From contig JAGVII010000117.1 in assembly GCA_020056155.1 (NCBI GenBank), forward strand, positions 1 to 8,934: a DNA stretch of 8,934 nucleotides, in the 5' to 3' direction. The stretch is from Afipia sp. (GTDB taxonomy: Bacteria; Pseudomonadota; Alphaproteobacteria; Rhizobiales; Xanthobacteraceae). Made by a program: the position numbers and the translations under genes. Below the pieces are notes generated by a model. It had not been told where the DNA came from. It was given only the letters and a program-made list of their open reading frames with translations, and made no database searches. Below are positions 1 through 5,719 of the stretch, in pieces; positions within the stretch are counted from its first letter, which is position 1, and each line of letters opens with the position of its first letter.

Positions 1-491
1 GAGCGAATATAGGACCATCCGGCTTCCTGCAGTCCGATCATGTAGGCCGGTCCATTCGGCGCAGATGTAGTGCCTTCAACAAAAGACAGCGGCCGGCCTT
101 CGTTACGCTCCATGCCCATCTTTGTCGCTTCACAAATGACGAAGCGAATGTCCGGATTGGTGGCCCGCAGAACTTTCAGCAGGTCCTGCACCGGCGAGGT
201 ATCGGCGCGGAACATATGCAGTCCGGCATTGTATGCAACGATCTCGACCGTGAATCCTTCGCTGACAGCCTTGTAATACTTCGTCAGGTGAACCGACGTC
301 GAAATCACGGCCCGCATCGTTGTCGGATCGTCGGAATTGATCTGAAGAACAAGACGATGCGAACGGGGCGACGTCTTCTGGTCTTTTGGCGCGGCCGTGA
401 CGGCCAGCGTTGCAGCGAGCGGCATCGCGAATGCAAGGCCATATCCGGCGAAGGCAAACCATCGTCTGCGATTGATGCGCATCGTTTTCAT
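1..491 (-). CDS. Exported DsrE-like family protein (3' end cut by window edge)
   Basis: Reading the minus strand from 491 gives 163 full codons with no stop, so only a short C-terminus is missing. Residues 1-34 form a signal peptide: a basic start, a hydrophobic stretch, and VTA before a likely cleavage near residue 33. The basic part contains RRRWF, which fits the RRxF core of a Tat signal, though Sec export is equally possible. The rest resembles DsrE/DsrF-like proteins of the COG1416 type: LVLQINSDD near 48, VEIVAYNAGLHM at 82-93, FVIC at 117-120 with the only cysteine (C120), and LQEAGWSYI near the end. Family members are small alpha/beta proteins often linked to sulfur transfer, but COG1416 proteins have no firm biochemical role. 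ATG 491 is chosen because it overlaps the stop of the upstream DoxX remnant (ATGA) and follows CAAGG; ATG 482 in the same frame is an alternative. Confidence 0.8.
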   Translation of the reverse strand, partial: MKTMRINRRRWFAFAGYGLAFAMPLAATLAVTAAPKDQKTSPRSHRLVLQINSDDPTTMRAVISTSVHLTKYYKAVSEGFTVEIVAYNAGLHMFRADTSPVQDLLKVLRATNPDIRFVICEATKMGMERNEGRPLSFVEGTTSAPNGPAYMIGLQEAGWSYIR

Positions 492-652
492 CCTTGCAGC
501 GAGTTCTGCTGGAAGCTTTCGACCATCATCGGCGCGCCAAGGATTTTCGTCCCGCCCGCCGACAGGAACGCGACTGCCAGCAGGCCTTTCAGGACCCATA
601 AAGCGGCTGGTTTCCGGCGTGGCAACCCTTGAACATCGCTCATGGACATCAT
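488..652 (-). pseudogene. Truncated DoxX-like membrane protein gene
   Basis: This frame encodes 54 residues from ATG 652, placed after GGGAAATTG, a fair ribosome binding site. Residues 18-31 (LWVLKGLLAVAFLS) match the first membrane helix of DoxX-like proteins. They are followed by the typical AGGTKILGAPMMVESFQQ stretch at 32-49. DoxX-like proteins usually run to about 120-140 residues with four helices. Here the frame ends at TGA 490-488 after NSLQG, and the next codons are already the DsrE-like gene, so about three helices are missing. I infer a deletion that removed the 3' part. The reading frame is otherwise clean and its stop overlaps the next start, so it may still be translated and serve to couple translation of the DsrE-like gene. 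A natural one-helix protein is less likely but cannot be excluded. Confidence 0.65.
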
Positions 653-744
653 CAATTTCCCTGGACTGAGCATAGATCGCTTTCGCCAGGCAAAATTCAG
701 AACTAAGATGAAAATAACAAGTAGGATGCTTTTTCTGGTGTAGT
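653..744. promoter_or_regulatory. Divergent control region between hxlR-type regulator and doxX remnant
   Basis: This 92-bp gap separates two divergent starts and is noticeably richer in A+T than the flanking genes, especially at 690-740. It must hold the promoters of both genes. HxlR-family regulators commonly bind next to their own start. A near-direct repeat, GTAGGATG (721-728) and GTAGTATG (740-747), lies 19 bp apart and overlaps the regulator's start codon. I cannot point to a convincing -35/-10 pair on either strand. Confidence 0.45.
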
Positions 745-1158
745 ATGAAATTTGAGACCAATGCTGATAATCTTGGCGAAGTCTGCTCCGGTGAAGAGGC
801 CGTAAGCCAATTCCACCGCGCATTGGGAATGCTGACCGGAAAGTGGAAGGGCGAGATCCTCTGGCTGCTTGGTCAGGGCAAACACCGCTTCGGCGAATTG
901 CGCCGCGCCATTCCCGGAGTCACCCAGCACATGCTGACGCTGCAACTGCGCGATCTCGAAGCCGACGGACTGGTCAAGCGCACGGTTTTCCCCGAAGTAC
1001 CGCCGCGCGTCGAATACGAGATCACGTCCTCTGCCCTGGCGCTGCGCCCCGTGTTCGAAGAACTGTTCAAATGGTCGCAAGAGCATGGCTTTCCGAACGC
1101 GCGTCCCGAGATTTCATCTCCCGGCAAACAGAAGAAGCAACCGGGTCCGCCACGCTGA
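745..1158 (+). CDS. HxlR-family winged-helix transcriptional regulator
   Basis: The 137-residue product has the full HxlR (MarR-like winged helix) signature. GKWKGEILWLL is at 32-42 and RFGELRRAIPGVTQHML at 48-64, the latter covering the helix-turn-helix. LRDLEADGLVKR follows at 68-79, and the wing region VPPRVEYEIT is at 85-94. The C-terminal helix (RPVFEELFKW) is the usual dimer helix. The length is normal for the family; the last 20 residues are basic and proline-rich, probably disordered. The only cysteine is C14, the N-terminal position where redox-sensing relatives such as YodB, CatR and HypR carry their sensing cysteine. A thiol or electrophile sensor is therefore a reasonable inference. 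The gene diverges from the DoxX/DsrE pair, its likely target. The ribosome binding site before ATG 745 is poor (GGTG), and no better in-frame start exists. Confidence 0.9.
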   Translation: MKFETNADNLGEVCSGEEAVSQFHRALGMLTGKWKGEILWLLGQGKHRFGELRRAIPGVTQHMLTLQLRDLEADGLVKRTVFPEVPPRVEYEITSSALALRPVFEELFKWSQEHGFPNARPEISSPGKQKKQPGPPR

Positions 1159-1269
1159 AACCTGGATTGAATTCCAAGTATTGTGACAGGCTGGTTCTGC
1201 CGCTCCGTCGTACCTATCTTCGATGAGCCCGCCCCAATCAGATTTTCGGAAGCCTATCCCGGAGTTCCC

Positions 1270-2709
1270 ATGAGCCATCCGTCCGACGCCGTGCCTGTGA
1301 CCACCTCGCTGCTCGATCGCGCGGGGCTCGACCGCGATGCAGTGCGCAAGGAAATCGTGCGCGGGCTGGCCGGCGCCGACGACGGCGAGTTGTTTCTTGA
1401 ATACCGCCAGTCCGAGGGGCTCGGCTTCGACAACGGCCGCCTCAAACAGGCGACCTATGACACCGCGCAGGGGTTCGGGCTGCGTGCAGTGAAGAACGAC
1501 GCCGTCGGCTATGCCCATTCGTCCGACGTGTCGCTGCCCGCCCTGATCCGCGCTGCGGACGCCGTCCATGCGGTGCGCGGCGGATATTCCGGAACATTCG
1601 CGGCCGCGCCCAGCCACACCAATACGCGCCTCTACGGCGACGAAAATCCGCTCGACGGCCAGAGTTTCGAGACCAAGGTGAAACTGCTCGCCGAGATCGA
1701 CGCCTATGTCCGCGACAAGGACCCGCGCGTGCGGCAGGTGTCGGTCTCGCTCGGCGCGACCTGGCAGGTGGTGGAAATCGTGCGCCCTGACGGAGAAAGC
1801 TATCGCGACATCCGCCCGCTGGTGCGCGTCAACATTTCCGTGGTCGCGGGCTCGGGCGACCGGCAGGAAAGCGGCAGCGCCGGTTATGGCGGCCGCGAAG
1901 GCTATGCACGCTTCATTGAAACCAAGGCCTGGCGCTCGGCTGCCGACGGCGCGATCCGTCAGGCGCTGGTCAATCTTGAATCGGTGCCGGCGCCTGCGGG
2001 CGAAATGGATGTGGTGCTCGGTCCCGGCTGGCCCGGCGTGATGCTGCATGAAGCGGTCGGTCATGGGCTCGAGGGCGATTTCAACCGCAAGCAGACTTCG
2101 GCGTTCTCGGGCCTGATGGGTCAGCAGGTCGCAGCCAAGGGCGTCACCGTGGTGGACGACGGCACAATCTCATCGAAGCGCGGTTCGCTTTCGATTGATG
2201 ACGAAGGCACGCCGACCAATCGCACCGTGCTGATCGAGGACGGCATTCTGGTCGGCTACATGCAGGACCGGCAGAACGCGCGGCTGATGAACATGAAGCC
2301 GACCGGCAACGGACGGCGCGAGAGCTATGCCCACGTGCCGATGCCGCGCATGACCAACACCTACATGCTGGCCGGCGGACGCGACCCTGCGGAAATTCTC
2401 GCCTCGGTGAAAAACGGCATCTTCGCCGCGAATTTCGGCGGCGGTCAGGTCGACATCGTGTCGGGCAAGTACGTGTTCCAGTGCACCGAGGCCTACAAGA
2501 TCGAAAACGGCAAGCTCGGCGCGCCGCTGAAAGGCGCCATGCTGATCGGCAACGGCCCCACAGACCTGCATCGCATCTCGATGGTCGGCAACGATCTGCA
2601 ACTCGATGACGGCATCGGCACCTGCGGCAAGCAGGGTCAGGGCGTCCCCGTCGGCGTCGGACAGCCGACGCTGCGGATGGACCGCATCACCGTCGGCGGG
2701 ACGGGCTAG
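1270..2709 (+). CDS. tldD: Metalloprotease TldD
   Basis: The product is 479 residues, close to the 481 of E. coli TldD. TldD and TldE/PmbA form a cytosolic heterodimeric zinc protease that trims unfolded peptides, matures microcin B17 in E. coli and helps degrade the antitoxin CcdA. The zinc motif HEAVGH is at residues 260-265, followed by GLEGDFNRK. C452, in GTCGKQGQG near the C-terminus, fits the third metal ligand known from the E. coli enzyme (Cys454). Other family stretches are EYRQSEGLGFDNGRLKQ near the N-terminus and GGGQVDIVSGKYVFQCTEAY near 400-420. ATG 1270 is chosen because GGAG lies at 1261-1264; an in-frame GTG at 1183 would add 29 residues unlike the family. The partner tldE is not in the window. 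The signal peptidase gene follows after 39 bp on the same strand and may be co-transcribed. Confidence 0.96.
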   Translation: MSHPSDAVPVTTSLLDRAGLDRDAVRKEIVRGLAGADDGELFLEYRQSEGLGFDNGRLKQATYDTAQGFGLRAVKNDAVGYAHSSDVSLPALIRAADAVHAVRGGYSGTFAAAPSHTNTRLYGDENPLDGQSFETKVKLLAEIDAYVRDKDPRVRQVSVSLGATWQVVEIVRPDGESYRDIRPLVRVNISVVAGSGDRQESGSAGYGGREGYARFIETKAWRSAADGAIRQALVNLESVPAPAGEMDVVLGPGWPGVMLHEAVGHGLEGDFNRKQTSAFSGLMGQQVAAKGVTVVDDGTISSKRGSLSIDDEGTPTNRTVLIEDGILVGYMQDRQNARLMNMKPTGNGRRESYAHVPMPRMTNTYMLAGGRDPAEILASVKNGIFAANFGGGQVDIVSGKYVFQCTEAYKIENGKLGAPLKGAMLIGNGPTDLHRISMVGNDLQLDDGIGTCGKQGQGVPVGVGQPTLRMDRITVGGTG

Positions 2710-2748
2710 CGCGCGATCTGAAAGCATAACAGTTTCCGGGAGACGATC

Positions 2749-3534
2749 ATGTCCGAGCAGCAAGACAATTCGGCCGCCTCTCACCTCGGAAAACCTTCGC
2801 GGTCATGGACCCGGTCACTGGTCGAGATCGCGGCGGCATTTCTGGTCGTGATGGCCGCCAAGGGCGCGCTGGCGGAGCCGTTCTACGTGCCGTCGGGTTC
2901 GATGGAGCCGACGCTGCTGATCGGCGATGCGCTGCTGGCGTCGAAATATCCTTACGGCTACAGCGCGGCATCGCTGCCGGTGAACGTGGCGCTGCCCGCG
3001 ACGGGACGCGTATTCGGCGCTCTGCCCGATCGCGGCGACGTGGTGGTGTTCCGCTGGCCCGGCGATACATCGCAGGTCTGGGTCAAGCGCGTGGTCGGAT
3101 TGCCGGGTGATCGCGTGCAGATGCGCGAAGGCCGCTTGTGGATCAACGGCAAGCCGGTGACAATGCGGCCCGACGGCCGCGGCCAGGCCGAAGATGAAAG
3201 CGGCCGCATGACGCCCACGGCCCGTTTCACAGAGACGCTGCCGGGCGGACGCGAACACGTCCTGTTCAAGCTGAAAGAGCACGCCTTCCTCGACAACACC
3301 CGCGAGGTCAAGGTGCCGCCTGGCCATCTGTTCGTCATGGGCGACAACCGTGACAATTCATCCGACAGCCGCGTCCCCGTCGCCGACGGCGGCGTCGGAT
3401 TGCTGCCCGTCGAGAATCTCGTCGGGCGCGTCGATGCCATCGTCGGCTCGTGGGATCTCGGCATGAAAAGCCAGCCGGTCTGGACCTGGCTGTCCGGCTT
3501 GCGGATCGCACGGTCGTTTACGTCGGTGCATTGA
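2749..3534 (+). CDS. lepB: Type I signal peptidase
   Basis: The 261-residue product is an inner-membrane serine protease with its active site on the periplasmic side, where it removes signal peptides from Sec- and Tat-exported proteins. One N-terminal membrane anchor spans about 24-41. Family boxes appear in order: PSGSMEPTL with the nucleophile S51; VWVKRVVGLPGD with the general base K113; and GHLFVMGDNRDNSSDSR at 192-208. A domain between 66 and 90 and an insertion near 143-185 are normal for proteobacterial enzymes. The start has GGGAGA at 2738-2743, five bases upstream. Rhizobial relatives often carry two such genes, one beside rnc/era; this copy, downstream of tldD, is in a different setting and may be the second paralogue (in Bradyrhizobium these are called sipS and sipF). 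Which one it matches is not decided here. Confidence 0.95.
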   Translation: MSEQQDNSAASHLGKPSRSWTRSLVEIAAAFLVVMAAKGALAEPFYVPSGSMEPTLLIGDALLASKYPYGYSAASLPVNVALPATGRVFGALPDRGDVVVFRWPGDTSQVWVKRVVGLPGDRVQMREGRLWINGKPVTMRPDGRGQAEDESGRMTPTARFTETLPGGREHVLFKLKEHAFLDNTREVKVPPGHLFVMGDNRDNSSDSRVPVADGGVGLLPVENLVGRVDAIVGSWDLGMKSQPVWTWLSGLRIARSFTSVH

Positions 3535-3561
3535 CGCCGGACCCGCATCCGCCGCGCGCAA

Positions 3562-4278
3562 TCAGAACCGCGTCGTCAGGTCGGTCAGCCAGGCCGGCGA
3601 AGCGTTGACGAGGGTGGTCTCGATCCACTTGTCGGCGCCCGTGACGATGCCTATCCCGATCAGGAGCAGCGCCACGCCCAGCAGCGCCTTGCCGAACTGC
3701 CCTGCGGACAACATACGCCCGCGCATCTTCATGAGGGCTGAGCGGGACAAAAGCCCCAGAACAGCCAGCGGCAAGGCAGCTCCGAGACCGAATACCGCCA
3801 TCGTGACCGCGACCTGAGCAAGATCGCGCCCCTGTGACGCGAGCAGCGAGGCCGCGCCCAGCGTCGGGCCGACGCACGGCGACCAGACGGCGCCCAGCAA
3901 CAGCCCCATCGCAAACTGGCCGCTGAGACCGGAGCCTGAGAATCCGCCAAACCTCCGATCGGTCCAGTCGGAAACGGGACCGCCTGCCGTGGCCAGACGG
4001 GTCTGCCAGGCGGGCATCAGCAGAACCAGCCCCATCGCAATCATGATGATGGCAGCAACCATACGAAATATGCTGGCGTCCAGCCCAAGGGAGAAACCGG
4101 CGACAGCGATCAGCAACCCCAAGCCGGTGAAGGAGACGGCAAGACCCGATGCGAGTGCGAGCGGACCCCATCGATGCTGTGTCACCGCCGCGCCCAGCAC
4201 GATGGGCAGCAGCGGCAACACGCATGGCGACAGGATCGACAGCAATCCCGCGGCGAACGCCAGTGCGATGACGGTCAC
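3562..4278 (-). CDS. CcdA-family thiol-disulfide transmembrane transporter
   Basis: The 238-residue protein belongs to the CcdA/DsbD membrane family, which carries reducing equivalents from cytoplasmic thioredoxin to periplasmic partners, often for cytochrome c maturation. It has six predicted helices at roughly 4-28, 39-61, 71-89, 119-140, 155-177 and 197-214. The two redox cysteines sit in the classic places: SPCVLPLLP (C19) in helix 1 and WSPCVGPTLG (C135) in helix 4. Length and layout match stand-alone CcdA proteins. The start is GTG 4278, giving MTVIALAFAAG as expected for the family; the ribosome binding site is weak, but only 6 bp separate it from the stop of the thioredoxin gene, so translation is probably coupled. 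It converges on lepB with only 27 bp between the two stops, and I see no clear terminator there. Confidence 0.9.
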   Translation of the reverse strand: MTVIALAFAAGLLSILSPCVLPLLPIVLGAAVTQHRWGPLALASGLAVSFTGLGLLIAVAGFSLGLDASIFRMVAAIIMIAMGLVLLMPAWQTRLATAGGPVSDWTDRRFGGFSGSGLSGQFAMGLLLGAVWSPCVGPTLGAASLLASQGRDLAQVAVTMAVFGLGAALPLAVLGLLSRSALMKMRGRMLSAGQFGKALLGVALLLIGIGIVTGADKWIETTLVNASPAWLTDLTTRF

Positions 4279-4284
4279 GGCAGA

Positions 4285-4683
4285 TCAAAGGCCCTTGTCG
4301 AGCAAGGCTGCGATCGAGTCTCGCTTGGTGTCGCCGACCGAGCGGCCCACTTCCGAGTTGCCCTTGTAGACAATCAGCGTCGATTGCATCCTGGCGCCGA
4401 ATTTTTGCACGTCGGATTTCTGGCTATCGAAATCGACGCGGAATATCTTGAGGTTCTTGAATTTAGGCTGACCCGCGAGGGTGTCGATGATCGGCGTCTG
4501 CGCCCTGCAGGTCGAACACCAGCTGGCGTGGATTTCAACGAGAATGGGCGCGCCCGCAGCTTGGGCGGATTTGAACGCGCTCTCAGAATAAGGCGTTGAC
4601 GCCAGAGCGGCCTGAACCAGACCGGCAACCGCAAAAGCCGCCGCGAACAAGGTGACGCGAAGTCCTTCGGAAACTTGTCGCAT
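4285..4683 (-). CDS. Periplasmic thioredoxin-family protein
   Basis: The 132-residue product has a signal peptide ending ALA at 26-28 and a thioredoxin fold. The active site is ASWCSTCRAQTP, with cysteines at 56 and 59 (CSTC rather than the CGPC of cytosolic thioredoxins). It is preceded by ILVEIHASWC, and further on VDFDSQK and QSTLIVYKGNSEVGRSVG supply the expected strands. The usual cis-proline position before the TLIVYKG strand is occupied by a different residue (MQSTLIV), which is unusual and may shift its redox partner choice. The CcdA gene follows after 6 bp, so I infer that CcdA keeps this protein reduced in the periplasm and that it in turn reduces exported disulfides. The start ATG 4683 has a strong GGGAGG site, but 11 bases away, longer than usual. 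Confidence 0.88.
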   Translation of the reverse strand: MRQVSEGLRVTLFAAAFAVAGLVQAALASTPYSESAFKSAQAAGAPILVEIHASWCSTCRAQTPIIDTLAGQPKFKNLKIFRVDFDSQKSDVQKFGARMQSTLIVYKGNSEVGRSVGDTKRDSIAALLDKGL

Positions 4684-4694
4684 TTTTGGATATT

Positions 4695-4764
4695 CCTCCC
4701 GGTTGTGTGAAGGGGCCGTGCATGGCCCGGCGGCCCTTTGCGAGTTACGGGAGCAAACCTCCCG
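4695..4764 (-). promoter_or_regulatory. Leader with alternative hairpins over the thioredoxin ribosome binding site
   Basis: On the minus strand three arms occur in order: CGGGAG (4764-4759), CTCCCG (4753-4748) and CGGGAG again at 4701-4696, inside the ribosome binding site of the thioredoxin gene. The first two form a perfect 6-bp hairpin with a 5-base loop. The middle arm could instead pair with the third and hide the ribosome binding site. Between them lies a second hairpin, GGGCC/GGCCC (4728-4724 with 4717-4713, 6-base loop). No run of U follows either stem, so this is not a standard terminator. It may be an RNA switch, the end of the upstream operon, or chance in GC-rich DNA. Confidence 0.35.
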
Positions 4765-4789
4765 ATGTTACGTACGACTGGAAAAAAGC

Positions 4790-5281
4790 TCAAAAATAAG
4801 CGATCGACCGCCCGCAGATCGCAACCACGACCCAGATCGCGAGCGACGCCACGGCCATGGCACGCGCGCCTGACGGCAGCTGCGTCAGCGGCGGCAGGTT
4901 CTTCACCTTCGGTGCAATGAGGATTTCAAACAGCGCGACGTTGAGCAGGCCGAGCGCGATCAGCCCCAGCTTGATCTGAAACACACGATTCATGATCACG
5001 TGGCTGGCTTCCGCCGTGAACAGAAACGCGCCGGACACAGCAAGACCGGCGAAGCCGGCGATTGCGACACGCCGCGCCGCCTTCAGGACGTATCCCGGCG
5101 ACGTTGCGGACAGCGCGCCGGCCATGCGCAGGTCCATTACTGCGATGGCACCTGCGAAGACCATCAGCGATACGATGTGGCCGACATTGGCGATCATGTA
5201 GAGCCAGCGCGACTGCCGGATCGCAGCACCAAATCCCGAGGCTTCCAGCGCGGCGAAAATCGCGGGCGCTGCGTCCGTCAT
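4790..5281 (-). CDS. DUF6644-like four-helix membrane protein
   Basis: The 163-residue product has four predicted membrane helices at about 27-49, 70-90, 101-123 and 138-156, with short loops. Conserved-looking features are NVGHIVSLMVFAGAIAVMDLRMAGAL at 32-57 (with H35), H94 at the start of the loop before helix 3, and KLGLIALGLLNVALFE at 104-119. This pattern fits the uncharacterised DUF6644 family; the assignment comes from recognition of the GHI...LDLR-like stretch and is not certain. Helix-borne histidines invite a role in metal or haem handling, but no function is established. The start ATG 5281 overlaps the stop of the DUF6152 gene (ATGA), which implies one operon and coupled translation. 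The thioredoxin gene lies 106 bp downstream on the same strand. Confidence 0.75.
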   Translation of the reverse strand: MTDAAPAIFAALEASGFGAAIRQSRWLYMIANVGHIVSLMVFAGAIAVMDLRMAGALSATSPGYVLKAARRVAIAGFAGLAVSGAFLFTAEASHVIMNRVFQIKLGLIALGLLNVALFEILIAPKVKNLPPLTQLPSGARAMAVASLAIWVVVAICGRSIAYF

Positions 5282-5637
5282 CAGCGGAGCTCGTAAGTCT
5301 TACCGTCCACCGAAATCCGCTCGGCGCGCATCTCGTTCATCTCCACAGTCGAGGGATAGCCATAGGCGGACACCTTCTTGCCGACCGCAACGACGTCCGC
5401 CGGCGCACCACGCGCAATCATGCGCGAAGTCGGCGCCAGCGTCACGGTCCAGATCTTGTCAGTCGCCTTCACTGCGATTGTCGCGTGAGGATTTTCGAAC
5501 GTGCTGGTCAGGATCGATCCTTCGACCGTGACCGGCTTTCCGGCGTCGTAACTTCCCCAGCCATGATGCGCGACCGCCGCCACTGTCGTGACCGCGAGAA
5601 TGGAAAATCCGGCGATTGCAACGCAGGTATGCTTCAT
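5281..5637 (-). CDS. Secreted DUF6152-family protein
   Basis: The 118-residue product begins with a clear signal peptide (hydrophobic 6-22) and an AVA motif at 21-23. Cleavage there would leave a mature protein starting His-His-Gly-Trp (H24, H25). The AHHGW...YD start, the VTVEGSI stretch at 37-43 and ENPHATIAV at 48-56 (H51) match the small uncharacterised DUF6152 family. The mature part, about 95 residues, looks all-beta (an OB-like or small barrel fold is a guess). The function is unknown. An N-terminal histidine plus a further conserved histidine could bind copper, as in CopC-type proteins, but this is inference only. ATG 5637 has a GGAG site eight bases upstream. Translation is coupled to the DUF6644 membrane gene, so the two probably act together. 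Confidence 0.82.
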   Translation of the reverse strand: MKHTCVAIAGFSILAVTTVAAVAHHGWGSYDAGKPVTVEGSILTSTFENPHATIAVKATDKIWTVTLAPTSRMIARGAPADVVAVGKKVSAYGYPSTVEMNEMRAERISVDGKTYELR

Positions 5638-5638
5638 C

Positions 5639-5649
5639 GGAGCGGCTCC
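5639..5649 (-). promoter_or_regulatory. Small palindrome covering the DUF6152 ribosome binding site
   Basis: GGAGC-G-GCTCC is an exact palindrome around one base. On the minus strand the GGAG at 5649-5646 is the ribosome binding site, and it could fold with the CTCC just before the start codon (4-bp stem, 3-base loop). This may damp translation slightly or be chance. Confidence 0.3.
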
Positions 5650-5651
5650 CG

Positions 5652-5690
5652 ATCGTTCGATCCAGCTTGAACGATGACCCTAACGTTCAA
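5652..5690. repeat. Three alternating GAACG/CGTTC motifs upstream of the DUF6152 gene
   Basis: ATCGTTC (5652-5658) pairs with GAACGAT (5669-5675). The overlapping TTGAACG (5667-5673) pairs with CGTTCAA (5684-5690). Both inverted repeats are perfect over 7 bp, with 10-base spacers, so one 5-bp core (CGTTC or its complement) occurs three times at centres about 15-17 bp apart. The cluster lies 14-53 bp upstream of the DUF6152 start, where a promoter and operator would sit. A regulator-binding array is likely; I cannot name the regulator. Confidence 0.5.
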
Positions 5691-5719
5691 ATGCGGAAAT
5701 CGTTTGCCCTTTGCGGCGA

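Noticed and set aside
1183..1269. Longer TldD start at an upstream GTG
   Set aside because: The extra 29 residues do not resemble the family, and ATG 1270 has a proper GGAG site and gives the standard length.
1114..2064. A 316-codon open frame on the minus strand opposite tldD
   Set aside because: It is fully antisense to a well-supported tldD, its composition is rich in Arg/His/Ala as expected of a GC-driven shadow frame, and it shows no family motif.
2170..2784. A 204-codon open frame antisense to the end of tldD
   Set aside because: Shadow of tldD; no ribosome binding site and no recognisable domain.
3535..3561. Bidirectional terminator between the convergent lepB and ccdA genes
   Set aside because: The 27-bp gap has no stem longer than a few bases and no T/A tracts.
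3518..4288. A 256-codon open frame on the minus strand over ccdA
   Set aside because: It is a different frame of the same strand; the ccdA frame has six helices and both redox cysteines, while this one is arginine-rich with no fold signal.
5652..5690. EcfG-type promoter (GGAAC-N16/17-CGTT) upstream of DUF6152
   Set aside because: GAAC and CGTT cores occur, but their spacing is 11 bases on the coding strand and the leading G is missing, so the match is not credible.
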